From G965220205 sp965220205 (lineage in GTDB: Bacteria; Chloroflexota; Dehalococcoidia; Lucifugimonadales; Australimonadaceae), in assembly GCA_965220205.1 (NCBI GenBank), contig OZ244812.1, positions 1,116,001 through 1,180,000 of the forward strand: DNA of 64,000 nt. The letters run 5' to 3'. The notes under the pieces are model-generated. The model was not told the DNA's origin and did not search any database. It was given only the letters and a program-made list of their open reading frames with translations. This document shows positions 25,745 through 35,140 of this stretch, piece after piece. Positions within the stretch are counted from its first letter, which is position 1; every line of letters begins with the position of its first letter. A program made the position numbers and the translations under genes.

Positions 25745-25951
25745 CTACTGCTTGCGGCCGTCGTCGAGCGGCTGGAAGATCGACCCATCCCCAGGTATGT
25801 CCGCGGGTATGGACCGCCGTCCGCTCCTGCTAAGGGGCCCGCGGGCAAGCAGGCCCACTGCCGAGGCCACGGCCCCGGCCAGTACGGCGAACTTCAGGAA
25901 ACTACGGCGCGTGGTTGCGCGGTTCACCGCGACTTGGCTCTCTTCGGTCAT
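25745..25951 (-). CDS. Small Tat-signal protein
   Basis: A frame of 68 codons (77 residues from an ATG at 25978) with a twin-arginine leader: TTRRSFLKFAVLAGAVASAV, i.e. R-R-x-F-L-K followed by a hydrophobic helix. The remaining 30 residues have no motif. Small Tat-leader proteins of this size accompany molybdenum or FeS respiratory enzymes, where they act as anchors or chaperone-like partners. It is divergent from the alternative complex III operon 430 bp away. Start choice is uncertain (ATGs at 25951, 25957 and 25978, none with a good ribosome site). Confidence 0.55.
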   Translation of the reverse strand: MTEESQVAVNRATTRRSFLKFAVLAGAVASAVGLLARGPLSRSGRRSIPADIPGDGSIFQPLDDGRKQ

Positions 25952-26376
25952 GGCCATGGCGTATCTCGCTTTCATCATTCAGCGCCGGGCGCTGCACTCA
26001 GCCTTGCTCGCCGGGGACCTCTCGTTCCCCTGACGGGCCCATGAGGGCGTCCACTCAGGTGTCATTGTAGAAGGCGCGTACCTCTTTTCAACGAGTTTCG
26101 CGTGCGTGTTCGTGGGTTTCGCCTCGCCCCGCGAGCGGCGTGTTGGACATGGCGTCGGCGCTCGGGAGGCCGTATGCGAAATTCGTCACAAAAGGGAGTT
26201 GACACTGCGCGACGGGTAGTTTACCTTGCCCTCCCGTAGGCGGCGGCCTGCCTGAGACGCCTCCTGTGCGTGAACTGGGCCGCCCTGCCCAATACGCCGC
26301 GAAAAGCTCCGAGGCGCGCCCCAACCGCTGGTTGTGGCCCGACTTGGGATGCCAGCGAATCGACCCTGGTGCGTGC
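25952..26376. other. Divergent intergenic region ahead of the complex III operon
   Basis: The 425 bp between the Tat-signal gene and the first gene of the respiratory operon contains one convincing promoter (26199-26227) and nothing else recognised. Confidence 0.5.
26199..26227 (+). promoter_or_regulatory. Probable promoter of the alternative complex III operon
   Basis: A perfect TTGACA (26199-26204), 17-nt spacer and TACCTT (26222-26227) in an otherwise empty gap. It faces the operon, whose first gene starts 150 bp on. Confidence 0.55.
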
Positions 26377-26679
26377 ATGACCGGCCCAGACCCCGGGTTC
26401 ATAACCTCTTCCGACTGGAAAGCCGTCAGCGAGTTGCTGGCTGCGCTCTGGCTCATCCTGGGCTCGGCGCTCGGTTTCGGCGGCTCGATACTGCTCGCCC
26501 ACGGCATGATTCCATCGCTCGTGGCGACCCGCGACGTCGACGCCACGGCCGCGCGCATGGTGCGTCCCGCGCTCTACGTCGCCGCGCTTGCCTTCCTCGC
26601 TCTCGCCCTTATCAGCGTACTCACATTCGTCGACCGCCTCGGCGGCCTGACGAGCATCTACTACCGGGGCGCGCAGTAA
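26377..26679 (+). CDS. Two-span membrane protein ahead of act operon
   Basis: A 100-residue protein with two hydrophobic spans (LLAALWLILGSALGFGGSIL and ALYVAALAFLALALISVLTF) and a C-terminal FVDRLGGLTSIYYRG. ATG 26377 is taken because the frame before it is not hydrophobic or conserved-looking. It lies 67 bp before ActA and after the operon promoter, so it may be an extra small membrane subunit like ActG, but I see no sequence proof. Confidence 0.6.
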   Translation: MTGPDPGFITSSDWKAVSELLAALWLILGSALGFGGSILLAHGMIPSLVATRDVDATAARMVRPALYVAALAFLALALISVLTFVDRLGGLTSIYYRGAQ

Positions 26680-26746
26680 TGAAGCGGGCCCGTCTCGCGC
26701 TTGGCAGGCGCCCAGCCCCCACTTCCCGTGGCTTGGTGCGAGGGAG

Positions 26747-27322
26747 ATGAGCAGCAGCACCTTCCTCAAGGTGATGGTGTCTGCCATCGGACTCAGCGTC
26801 GTCGTCGTATTCGCGCTCGTCGGCTACTTCATCATCTCCGCTTGGTGGGCGCAGCCCCCGGCAGTCCTGGGGTTCGGCGACGGCCCGGAGCAGCCCATCG
26901 CATTCCCGCACACGGAACATGTCAGCAAGGCGGGGATCGACTGCCAGTTCTGCCACCGCACGGTCAGCACCGACGAAGCCGCGGGCATCCCCGCAGTCGC
27001 CCAGTGCCAGTTCTGTCACGACCTCACCCGGATCGACGGGACGGCGTCGGACGACCCCACGGCCGCCACGGAGATCGCGAAGCTATTCGACGAAACCGGG
27101 CAGCCGCTGCCGGTCAACTGGACGCGGGTGCACCGTATGCCCGACCACGTCCAGTTCATCCACGCGCCTCACATTCAGCGGGGCATATCATGCTCGACGT
27201 GTCACGGCGACGTCGGCCAGATGGAGGTAGTAAAGCAGGTCCGCAACCTCAAGATGCGGGACTGCATCGACTGCCACAGAGACAACAACGCGCCCACGGA
27301 TTGCACAACATGTCACTACTAG
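26747..27322 (+). CDS. actA: Alternative complex III pentaheme cytochrome c subunit ActA
   Basis: A 191-residue protein with one N-terminal anchor (residues 10-32) and five C-x-x-C-H heme sites at 66-70 (CQFCH), 87-91 (CQFCH), 149-153 (CSTCH), 173-177 (CIDCH) and 186-190 (CTTCH). This is the ActA subunit, which passes electrons from quinol oxidation to soluble or bound acceptors on the outer face of the membrane. His residues (PHTEH, HAPHIQ) supply distal ligands. First recognisable gene of the operon with actB, nrfD-type subunits, actD and actE. Its heme load fits the cytochrome c maturation genes downstream. Confidence 0.92.
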   Translation: MSSSTFLKVMVSAIGLSVVVVFALVGYFIISAWWAQPPAVLGFGDGPEQPIAFPHTEHVSKAGIDCQFCHRTVSTDEAAGIPAVAQCQFCHDLTRIDGTASDDPTAATEIAKLFDETGQPLPVNWTRVHRMPDHVQFIHAPHIQRGISCSTCHGDVGQMEVVKQVRNLKMRDCIDCHRDNNAPTDCTTCHY

Positions 27323-27422
27323 CGCTGGGCACGGACGCGCGGATGCCTGTGCGCGCTGCTGTTGCGACGGCTCACTACTTAGACTCACCACTTCGACTCG
27401 AGGGACAGGGCGGCAGCTTCGG

Positions 27423-29681
27423 ATGGTCCTGACACGTAGACAATTCCTCAAATGGGCTGGCGTCACCGGCGTTGGAGCTGTCGTCTTCAACGGCTGCCGG
27501 GTGCCCGACCACGAGATCGAGGTCCAGAGTCCGGTGGCCATGCCCGAGGATCTCGTGACCGGCCGCGACAACTTCTACGCGACGGTCGCTCAGGCCGGCT
27601 CCGCCAGCGAGGGGCTGCTCGTCCGCGTCATGGAGGGCCGGGCCAAGAAGATCGAGGGAAACCCGGATTACCCAATGAACACGGGCAAGCACGGGGCCCG
27701 CACCGAGGCGCTGTTGCAGGCGGCCTATCACCCCGACCGCATCGATGCGCCTCTCGTCCGGATCGCGAAGGGCGGGCCGTTCCGCCCTACGACATGGCCC
27801 GACGCGCTCAGCCGACTCGCGGCGTTGCTCCAGGACGCCGAACCTGCGTCGGTCCTACTCGCGACGACGCCGGTGCGAGGCCGCTTGGCGGACGTGGTCA
27901 CGGCCTTCGCAAACGGCTACGGCGCAAGGCTGATGGCGTTCGATCCACTCGAGCACACAGTCGTGCGCGCCGCCGTCAAGCACCTGTACGGCCAGGACGT
28001 GCTGCCCGACTTCGACATCGCCAATGCGGGCTACGTGATGGGTTTTGGCGCCGACTTCCTCGGCACGTGGCTCGACTCGACGCACTTCATGCGCGGCTAC
28101 GGCGAGTTTCGCCAAGGCCACGGGGAGCGCGGACACTTGGTGCAGGTCGATTCGCGCTTCTCGCTCACCGCCGCCGCCGCCGACCAGTGGGTCCCGGTCG
28201 CTCCCGGCTCCGAGGGCCTGCTCGCCATGGCAATGATTCACACGATCATCAGCGAGGGCCTCGGCGACTCCGCAGCCGCGAACGCCTTGACTGGAGGCCG
28301 AGGCGCCTCGGCGCTCAGCAGCTTCCAGGCCTCCGCGGCGGCGCCAGAGGTGAGCACGCCTGGGCACGCAATCTCCGCAGAGCAGATCCAGGAGATGGCC
28401 CGCGCGTTCGCCAGCCCTGGGCACGGACAGTCATTGGCCATCGGAGGCGGCTCCGCGGCTGCCCACACCAACGGCATGTTCAACATGACAGCCGTCTACG
28501 CGCTCAACGCGCTCGTCGGCACCGTCAACCGGCCGGGCGGCATGATCCTGAACCCGCCCGAGCGCACTTCACAGCTGTTCCCCTCCCCGCTCAGGAACTG
28601 GAAGACGGCGCTAGAGACGATGCGCGCCGGAGACACGCAGGTCCTCCTCGTCCGCGACGCCGACCTCGTGCATGGCTTGCCGGGAGAGCTCAATCCGACG
28701 GAGGCGCTACGCCAGGTCGGCACGATCGTGAGCTTCTCGTCGTTCCTCGACGATACGACCGCGTTGGCCGACATGGTCCTGCCCGGCCATACGCCGTTGG
28801 AAGAGTGGGGGACTGACACGCCCGACCCCGGGCCTGGCTATTCGACGGTCGCCTTCCAGCAGCCGGTCATCAATCGCTTCCGCAATACAGTCTCCTTCGG
28901 GGATGTGTTGTTGCAGACGGGGCGCGCCTTGGGCCTCGAGGAAGAGCTCCCCTGGGGCACGATGCGGGACGCGGTCCGCGCAACCGCCCAGGAGCTCTTC
29001 GCATCGGGCCGCGGATCGATACCGCGAGAGACCTATCGCACCTTCGAGGAGTATTGGAAGCGGACGCTCGAGCGCGGCGGTTGGTGGGACATGGGCAGCG
29101 CCGTCTCGTCCTCCGTGCAGCCGCTTCCCACGCTTCCGACGACGCCGGAGCGAGCCGAGATTGCGGGCGACCCGAGCGACTACCCGCTCTACCTCGTGCC
29201 CTACGAAGCCCACAGCCTCGGCAGCGGACAGTTTGCCCACCTCCCGTGGGTCCAAGCGACGCCCGACCCCATCACTTCCGTGACGTGGACGACGTGGCTC
29301 GACGTCAATCCGAAGACGGCGCTCCGGCTGGACCTGAAGCAGGACGACGTTGTGATCGTCGAGTCCGCGACGGGGGCGGCGATACGGGTCCCGGTCTACG
29401 TCAATCCAGGCACCCCGCCCGACGTGGTCTCGATGCCTTTTGGGCAGGGACACACGCAGTTCACGACGTACGCCGCCAACCGGGGCTCCAACGTTATCGA
29501 TATCATCGCACCCGCAGAGGACGCGGAGACCGGCGCCTACGCTTGGGCGGCGTCCCGCGTTCGGCTGACCAAGACCAACGAGCGCAAGGGGCTGCCCAAG
29601 CTGGAAGGTCTCGAAGAGGCCCGGCAACTCCCCCACGAGCCCGTGCTGGAAGTCCAACGCTTGAAGACCCACAACGCGTAG
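27423..29681 (+). CDS. ActB1: molybdopterin-oxidoreductase-like subunit of alternative complex III
   Basis: A 752-residue protein. The Tat leader LTRRQFLKWAGVTGVG is followed by a lipobox Cys (FNGC, about 25), so it is exported folded and lipid-anchored. The body has the molybdopterin-oxidoreductase fold (GNPDYPMNTGKHGARTEALLQ, GGGSAAAHTNGMFNMTAVYALNALVGTVNRPGG, then a C-terminal molydopterin-binding barrel) but lacks N-terminal FeS cysteines. In alternative complex III this part is fused to a ferredoxin domain as ActB and has lost the cofactor. Here the ferredoxin part is the separate next gene, 24 bp downstream. Confidence 0.9.
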   Translation: MVLTRRQFLKWAGVTGVGAVVFNGCRVPDHEIEVQSPVAMPEDLVTGRDNFYATVAQAGSASEGLLVRVMEGRAKKIEGNPDYPMNTGKHGARTEALLQAAYHPDRIDAPLVRIAKGGPFRPTTWPDALSRLAALLQDAEPASVLLATTPVRGRLADVVTAFANGYGARLMAFDPLEHTVVRAAVKHLYGQDVLPDFDIANAGYVMGFGADFLGTWLDSTHFMRGYGEFRQGHGERGHLVQVDSRFSLTAAAADQWVPVAPGSEGLLAMAMIHTIISEGLGDSAAANALTGGRGASALSSFQASAAAPEVSTPGHAISAEQIQEMARAFASPGHGQSLAIGGGSAAAHTNGMFNMTAVYALNALVGTVNRPGGMILNPPERTSQLFPSPLRNWKTALETMRAGDTQVLLVRDADLVHGLPGELNPTEALRQVGTIVSFSSFLDDTTALADMVLPGHTPLEEWGTDTPDPGPGYSTVAFQQPVINRFRNTVSFGDVLLQTGRALGLEEELPWGTMRDAVRATAQELFASGRGSIPRETYRTFEEYWKRTLERGGWWDMGSAVSSSVQPLPTLPTTPERAEIAGDPSDYPLYLVPYEAHSLGSGQFAHLPWVQATPDPITSVTWTTWLDVNPKTALRLDLKQDDVVIVESATGAAIRVPVYVNPGTPPDVVSMPFGQGHTQFTTYAANRGSNVIDIIAPAEDAETGAYAWAASRVRLTKTNERKGLPKLEGLEEARQLPHEPVLEVQRLKTHNA

Positions 29682-29705
29682 CGCCGACTGGAAGGCTGAG
29701 AAGAT

Positions 29706-30452
29706 ATGGCGACACAGCAGAGCACGAACACACAGGCATCGTCCGAACGACCCAAGAGGAAGTGGTCGATGGTCATCGACCTCGACCGATGCACGGGTTG
29801 CCAGGCGTGCGTGGTGGCGTGTCAGGCGGAGAACAACCTGCCGATCAACGACGAGACGGCCTTCCAACAGGGCCGTGTGTTCGAGTGGATCCGCATCGAG
29901 CGCTACTGGGAGGGCGACTTCCCCGACATCAAGGCGCGGTTCATCCCCGTCCTATGCCAGCACTGCGACAACGCTCCGTGCGAGCCTGTCTGCCCCGTGT
30001 ACGCCACCTACCACAACAACGAGGGACTGAACGTTCAGGTCTACAACCGGTGTGTGGGGACCCGCTACTGCGGCAACAACTGCCCCTACCACGCCCGGAA
30101 CTTCAACTACTGGGAGCCGGTGTGGCCCGAGTCGCTCCGGCATCAACTGAACCCCGACGTGACGGTGCGCACGCGCGGAGTCATGGAGAAGTGCACCTTC
30201 TGCGTGCAGCGGATCAGGCGCAGCACCCGCGGGGGCCAGTCCGTGCCCGATGGGGCCTTTGACCCCGCCTGCGTGCAGGCCTGCCCCACAGGCGCGATGA
30301 CCTTCGGCGACATGGCCCAAGACGGCGAGGACGGACGCGACGAGAGCCGCGTCCACGCGCTGGCGAAGGACGAACGGCACTTCCGTGTGTTCGAGGCGCT
30401 CGGCACGTCGCCCAACGTGATCTACCTGAAGCAGGTCGACACCAATGGCTGA
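29706..30452 (+). CDS. ActB2: four-cluster iron-sulfur subunit of alternative complex III
   Basis: A 248-residue ferredoxin-type protein. Cysteine groups: CTGCQACVVACQAEN, CQHCDNAPCEPVCP, NRCVGTRYCGNNCPYHARN and CTFCVQRI with CVQACPTGAM. This matches the HybA/DmsB/NrfC plan with four clusters. In ActB one cluster is usually [3Fe-4S]. It carries electrons between the NrfD membrane subunits and the heme subunits. No signal peptide, so it is presumably exported with the Tat substrate ActB1. Its stop overlaps the next gene by 8 nt. Confidence 0.92.
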   Translation: MATQQSTNTQASSERPKRKWSMVIDLDRCTGCQACVVACQAENNLPINDETAFQQGRVFEWIRIERYWEGDFPDIKARFIPVLCQHCDNAPCEPVCPVYATYHNNEGLNVQVYNRCVGTRYCGNNCPYHARNFNYWEPVWPESLRHQLNPDVTVRTRGVMEKCTFCVQRIRRSTRGGQSVPDGAFDPACVQACPTGAMTFGDMAQDGEDGRDESRVHALAKDERHFRVFEALGTSPNVIYLKQVDTNG

Positions 30453-31842
30453 GTCCCACCACGAAATCCCGGCCATCCCGACGCACCAAGAGGTCGCCCG
30501 GGACGTGCTGGCGCGCTTCCATCAGATCGGGGGGCGCTACTGGAGCTGGGTGACCGCGCTAGCGGGGTTGTTCATCCTGGGCGTCATCGCCCTCGTCCTC
30601 AAGGTCCGGGACGGCTTCCCGGAGACCGACCCCAACACGGTCCCCTACTGGGACGGGTCCAGCTGGGGCTACTACGTAGCCACCATGGCGTTCCTGCTCT
30701 CGACGTTCGTTGCCATGCCGGTCATCTCGGCGGGCTTGCGGCTCGCGAAGGCCAACTGGCGGCGGCCGCTGACCCGCGTCACCGAAAACATGGCGGTGTC
30801 CGGTCTGCTGGTCACGCTCATGCTGCTGCCCGCGCTCGCCGTCCTACCGGAGATGGAGGGCAGGCTGACCATCTGGTTCGACTTCCCGTTGGGAGCGCCG
30901 AACCTGTGGAACATCATGGGATTCGGCACACTCGCGCTCATTGGCCTCGCAATGTTGTGGACCCTTGCGCTGCCGGACCTGGCTGCCGCGCGCGACCACC
31001 TGCCCCGCTCAACGAGGCAGCGCGTCATCTCGAAGCTCGCGCTCGGATGGACCGGCCATACGCGTCAGTGGCGGGTGATGCACCAAGGCGTCATGACAAT
31101 GGGCGCCATGTACCTGCTGACCTACCCGTTGGTGCAGACCCTGATGATCTCGGACTTCCACCACGGCCTCATGCCAGGGCTGAAGGACGCGATCGCGCCG
31201 GCCGCCGCGGTGCTGGGCGGACTGCAGGGCGCCGTGGGCATGACGTTGCTGGTGCTCTACCTCATGCGGCGGTTCGGCGGCTACGACCGCTACTTCACCG
31301 TCGAGCAGTTCTGGGCGTTGTCCAAGCCGCTGCTGGCGTTCTCGCTCCTCTGGTTCTACTTCTGGTGGGCCAGCTTCATCACGTTCTGGTACGGTCGCCA
31401 GCCGGGCGAGAGCAACATAATCCGCTTCCTCATCCTCGAGTCCTACCGCGGGCCGCTCATGGTCTCGTTCTTCCTGAACTTCCTGGGGCCGCTGATCGCG
31501 CTCGTGTGGAACCCGGTGCGCCGCAGCATCTGGGGGCCGGCGCTGGTCGGCGCAGGCATCGTCGTCGGCGCACTCATCAATCACGTCAGACTCTATGTGT
31601 CCGCGTTCTCAGTAGCCGATCCCCGCCAGCGCGTGCTCGACCCAATCCCCCCCGGACAATGGCCGGACGCGCCCGACGTGTTGATCATCGGCGGCGGCAT
31701 CGCGGGCTGCGTCCTCCTATTCATGCTGGTGAGCAAGCTCGTCCCTCCCGTCTCGATCTGGGAAGTCAGCGAGGGGCTCTATTTGGTGAAGATACGCAGG
31801 TTCTTCGGTCGGTTCGCACGAGTAATCGCAAAGTCGCGCTAG
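30445..31842 (+). CDS. NrfD-family membrane subunit, ActF-like
   Basis: A 465-residue protein with about ten membrane spans of the NrfD/PsrC family (PF03916): SWGYYVATMAFLLSTFVAMPV, RLAKANWRRPLTRVTENMAV, ALPDLAAARDHL. Less typical than the second NrfD gene. Because the second one directly precedes ActD (as ActC does) I assign this one to the ActF-like position; the reverse is possible. Both form quinol-binding and possibly proton-conducting modules of the complex. It overlaps the FeS gene, so the subunits are co-translated. Confidence 0.85.
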   Translation: MAESHHEIPAIPTHQEVARDVLARFHQIGGRYWSWVTALAGLFILGVIALVLKVRDGFPETDPNTVPYWDGSSWGYYVATMAFLLSTFVAMPVISAGLRLAKANWRRPLTRVTENMAVSGLLVTLMLLPALAVLPEMEGRLTIWFDFPLGAPNLWNIMGFGTLALIGLAMLWTLALPDLAAARDHLPRSTRQRVISKLALGWTGHTRQWRVMHQGVMTMGAMYLLTYPLVQTLMISDFHHGLMPGLKDAIAPAAAVLGGLQGAVGMTLLVLYLMRRFGGYDRYFTVEQFWALSKPLLAFSLLWFYFWWASFITFWYGRQPGESNIIRFLILESYRGPLMVSFFLNFLGPLIALVWNPVRRSIWGPALVGAGIVVGALINHVRLYVSAFSVADPRQRVLDPIPPGQWPDAPDVLIIGGGIAGCVLLFMLVSKLVPPVSIWEVSEGLYLVKIRRFFGRFARVIAKSR

Positions 31843-31888
31843 CAAGTCGCATGAGGGAGCCAGCCTGGACGCTCCCCGGACCAACGCC

Positions 31889-33262
31889 ATGTACTACCGC
31901 AGAACGCTAACCCAATCGCAGATAAACCAGGAGCTCCTAGGCACGGTGCTCTCCACGCCGCTGTGGTGGGTCGTCCTCGTGTCGATTCTCGGCGTAATCG
32001 TCGCCGGAGCCGTGAGCGCCGCCGGATTCATGTTCAATCAAGGGCTGGGAGTCACCGGGCTGAGCCAACCCGTGTTCTGGGGCTTCTTCATCACCAACTT
32101 CGTGTTCTGGGTCGGCATCAGCCATGCCGGCGTGATGATCTCCGCCATCCTCCGGCTCAGCCAAGCCGAGTGGCGGCGTCCCATGGTGCGAGCCGCCGAG
32201 ACCATGACGGTGTTCGCCCTGATGACGTCGCTGCTGATGCCCCTCCTACACGCGGGGCGTCCTTGGCGCATCTTCTACTGGGTCTTCCCCTACGACTGGG
32301 CGCGCGGCATCTGGCCGGACGTCCGCTCCCCGCTCGTCTGGGACCCCATCGCCATCACGACCTATCTCACGTCGAGCATGTTGTTTGTCTATACGGCGCT
32401 GATCCCCGACCTGGCCATCATCCGCGACCGGAGCACCGGCTGGCGCAAGCCCATCTACGGCATGCTCGCGCTCGGATGGCACGGCAATCCCCGCCAGTGG
32501 AAGCTGCAGGGCATCGCCGGCATCCTGCTGTCGGCGCTCATCCTGCCCGTCTTCGTCTCTGTCCACAGCATCGTCTCCTGGGACTTCGGCGTCAGCTTGG
32601 TGCCGTCGTGGCACGTCACGGTCTTCGCGCCCTACTTCGTCATCGGCGCGGTCCACTCCGGCGTATCCGCCGTCGTCACGCTCATGATCGTGATGCGGAA
32701 GCTCTACAAGCTCGAGAACTACATCTGGGAAGAGCACATCGACGCCCTCGCCCGGCTACTGATCGTCGTCGCGACCGGGTGGATGTTCTTCTTCTGGATC
32801 GACTTGGTGTTCGCTTTATGGCTGCGCGAAGAACAGGAGCTGACCGTTTGGAACCTCCGCCTGTTCACTCCGCCGTGGAGTTGGCTGTTCCTGGTCTTCA
32901 TCGTCACCTCCTACGTCATCCCGGTGCCGCTGTGGTTGTTCAGACGGGTGCGGCGCAGCTACACCATGATGCTGTGGACGAGCCTCCTCGTGAACGTCGG
33001 CATGTTCCTGGAACGGTTCATCATCATCGTGCCCGCGCTCATGCGGAAGGGGCCGATGACGTTCACCTACGCGACCTACCGGCCCAGCGCTGTGGAGTTC
33101 ACGATCATCTTCGGGACCGTGGCGCTCGTCGCGTTCCTGCTCCTGATGTTCAGCAAGTTCTTCCCGCTCATTCCGCTATGGGAGGAGAAGGAAGGGCAGT
33201 TGCTCATGGAAGAAGTGCAGCTAGGGAACCGTTCGATCCCCGCCTTGGTGAAGGAAGACTAG
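31889..33262 (+). CDS. actC: NrfD-family quinol-oxidising subunit ActC
   Basis: A 457-residue, ten-span NrfD protein. Family blocks: WVGISHAGVMISAILRLSQAEWRR, RAAETMTVFALMTSL, LLHAGRPWRIFYWVFPY, RSPLVWDPIAITTYLTSSML, ALIPDLAIIRDR. The conserved His in the IxHAG segment and the Arg/Asp pairs line the quinol site in ActC. It lies next to actD, as in Rhodothermus and Chloroflexus. The gap to the previous gene is 46 bp with a weak ribosome site. Confidence 0.92.
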   Translation: MYYRRTLTQSQINQELLGTVLSTPLWWVVLVSILGVIVAGAVSAAGFMFNQGLGVTGLSQPVFWGFFITNFVFWVGISHAGVMISAILRLSQAEWRRPMVRAAETMTVFALMTSLLMPLLHAGRPWRIFYWVFPYDWARGIWPDVRSPLVWDPIAITTYLTSSMLFVYTALIPDLAIIRDRSTGWRKPIYGMLALGWHGNPRQWKLQGIAGILLSALILPVFVSVHSIVSWDFGVSLVPSWHVTVFAPYFVIGAVHSGVSAVVTLMIVMRKLYKLENYIWEEHIDALARLLIVVATGWMFFFWIDLVFALWLREEQELTVWNLRLFTPPWSWLFLVFIVTSYVIPVPLWLFRRVRRSYTMMLWTSLLVNVGMFLERFIIIVPALMRKGPMTFTYATYRPSAVEFTIIFGTVALVAFLLLMFSKFFPLIPLWEEKEGQLLMEEVQLGNRSIPALVKED

Positions 33263-33335
33263 CCTGACCGGGTCGGCGCCGCCTGATGGGCGGCGACTGG
33301 ACCGGCAGGACTGACTCGGAGTAAGGAGAACAGCG

Positions 33336-33848
33336 ATGGCCAGTACACAGCTTCTAGGGGTGTTCCAAGACCCGCAGCAGGTCGCGGACGTCATGGGAGA
33401 GCTGAAGGGCAACGGGTTCCCGCAAGAGGACTTGGACGTCTACACAGGCGCTCCGTTCCCCGAGGGAACGTTCGGCGAGTACGACCCGCCGCACCGGCTG
33501 TTCATGTTCCCACTCGTGGGCGCGCTCATCGGCTTCACCATCGGCATCCTCTGGACCGCGGGCACGCAGATCTCCTACCCGCTTGTTACCGGAGGCAAGC
33601 CGCTGCTGTCCATTCCGCCGATGACCGTCATCATGTACGAGAACACGATGCTCGGCGCCATCATCTTCACCGTGCTCGGCGTGCTGTTCGAATCGCGCCT
33701 GCCGAAGCGCAAGCTCGGCCTCTACGACGAGCGGATCACGGAAGGCTACATCGGCGTCCTCGTCGAGTGCCCCGAGGAGCGGGTCCCGCAGGCCGAGAGC
33801 CTGCTGAAGAGCGGCGGCGCCGACGAGATCAAGAGAGAAGTGAGTTAG
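33336..33848 (+). CDS. actD: Alternative complex III subunit ActD (DUF3341)
   Basis: A 170-residue protein. The N-terminal soluble part is STQLLGVFQDPQQVADVMGELK, then EYDPPHRLFMFPLVGALIG, followed by two membrane spans (about 60-82 and 105-125) and a short C-terminal tail. This is the DUF3341 pattern of ActD, a peripheral subunit that binds the NrfD subunit and cardiolipin-like lipids. AAGGAG precedes ATG 33336. Position between actC and actE matches other alternative complex III operons. Confidence 0.92.
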   Translation: MASTQLLGVFQDPQQVADVMGELKGNGFPQEDLDVYTGAPFPEGTFGEYDPPHRLFMFPLVGALIGFTIGILWTAGTQISYPLVTGGKPLLSIPPMTVIMYENTMLGAIIFTVLGVLFESRLPKRKLGLYDERITEGYIGVLVECPEERVPQAESLLKSGGADEIKREVS

Positions 33849-33882
33849 CGAGAGGACTGAGGCGAGGGCGCCAGAGGGATCG

Positions 33883-34551
33883 ATGTACTCGAGGCAGACC
33901 ATACGGTTGGCCGTCGCCGCGTTCATAGCGGCGATGGCGCTTGCCGCCTGCGAGCCGGGCGACCCCGGCCGCTCGACAGGCGCCTACCCGATCGACATCT
34001 TCCAGGAGATGCACTACAACCAGTCCTCGAAGGCCCAGGAGCCGCCCCGCTTCTTCCCGCCTGCCGGCTCAATCCCCGTGACCGGCGGCTTCGTGCCGGC
34101 CCCTCCCGCCCGGTCGGACGCGGCCAGAGAGTTGGTGAACCCGCTCCCCCAGGACGCCCTTACAACAGAGCTGGGAGCGCTGCTGTACCGGCAGAACTGC
34201 TCGATGTGCCACGGGACCCAGGCGCGGGGCCAGGATGGGTACGTCGGCGCCAGAATGGTCGCCCACGGCATGCCGACCGCCCCGCCCGACTTCGACAGCG
34301 AGCGCATCGTCGACCTCACTGAGGGCGAGGTGTTCGCGTCCATCTCCAACGGCTTCGCTTTCATGCCGGCCTTCCAGAGTCTCCTCTCCGAGAGAGACCG
34401 TTGGGCGCTAGCACGACTCGCCTCTCTCTCTCCCGGCGACCGTCAGGCGGCGCTCGCCGCCGCCAACGCGTTCCCGGACACGGACGGCGACGGCAACTCC
34501 GAGCCGGAGCGCACCTTGCGACTCCTCGAGCTCCGGGAACTGGTGAACTAA
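33883..34551 (+). CDS. actE: Alternative complex III monoheme cytochrome ActE
   Basis: A 222-residue lipoprotein: signal ending LAACEPG (Cys about 22), then a cytochrome c domain with NCSMCHGTQARGQDG (heme site about residues 106-110) and a GFAFMPAFQSLLSERDRWALA Met-ligand loop. The preceding segment MHYNQSSKAQEPPRFFPPAGSIP is typical of ActE. It would sit on the outer face and hand electrons to the terminal oxidase. Last gene of the act part; the heme-maturation genes follow after 46 bp. Confidence 0.9.
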   Translation: MYSRQTIRLAVAAFIAAMALAACEPGDPGRSTGAYPIDIFQEMHYNQSSKAQEPPRFFPPAGSIPVTGGFVPAPPARSDAARELVNPLPQDALTTELGALLYRQNCSMCHGTQARGQDGYVGARMVAHGMPTAPPDFDSERIVDLTEGEVFASISNGFAFMPAFQSLLSERDRWALARLASLSPGDRQAALAAANAFPDTDGDGNSEPERTLRLLELRELVN

Positions 34552-34597
34552 GCGCACGGAGTCGGCTGCGTCGGCGCGGGTGGAAGGTGGACGGGTT

Positions 34598-35134
34598 GTG
34601 AAGCCCCTGGTCTGCGCATTGGTCGTCATCCTGACCGTGGGCGCCGCCGCGTCGCAACCCGTGCTTGCTCAGCGCCAAGGGGACTTCAGCGAACTTCCCC
34701 CCGAGCTCGAGGCGAGGGCGCAGCGCCTCTACGTAGAACTCATGTGCCCGGCATGCGACGGTCAGACAATCTCGCAGTCCCGCGCCCCAATCGCAGCAGC
34801 GATGCGCGCTACGATCCGTGACGAGCTCCGGGCGGGCGTTTCCGACAGTGAGATCATGCAAATCATGGTCGACTCCTTCGGCCAATCGGTCTTGGCGTCC
34901 CCGCCGAAGCGCGGCGCCTCCCTTGCGGTGTGGCTCATCCCGCCCGCGGCCTTGCTCTTAGGCGCCGGGGCCGTATTCTTGGCGCTGCGTAGCATGCGCC
35001 GCGGCCCCAAAGCCGACCCAGAGACGCCGGATGAGAGTCCCGTGACCGGGGACGCCCTCGACCCCTACCTCCGGCTCGTCGACGAGGAGTTGGGGGACCG
35101 CGCGCCGAGTCCTCGCGCAGCGCAGCGGGAGTAG
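34598..35134 (+). CDS. ccmH: Cytochrome c maturation protein CcmH
   Basis: A 178-residue protein. Signal/anchor helix (VCALVVILTVGAAAS), then the redox motif in RLYVELMCPACDGQTISQS (C-P-A-C, the LRCxxC motif), the three-helix CcmH core, and a C-terminal membrane span (LAVWLIPPAALLLGAGAVFLAL). It reduces apocytochrome CxxCH cysteines for heme attachment. GTG 34598 is chosen because GGAAGGTGG lies 7 nt upstream and gives a clean signal peptide; GTG 34580 would add six residues. Followed after 6 nt by ccmF. Confidence 0.92.
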   Translation: MKPLVCALVVILTVGAAASQPVLAQRQGDFSELPPELEARAQRLYVELMCPACDGQTISQSRAPIAAAMRATIRDELRAGVSDSEIMQIMVDSFGQSVLASPPKRGASLAVWLIPPAALLLGAGAVFLALRSMRRGPKADPETPDESPVTGDALDPYLRLVDEELGDRAPSPRAAQRE

Positions 35135-35140
35135 CGCAAC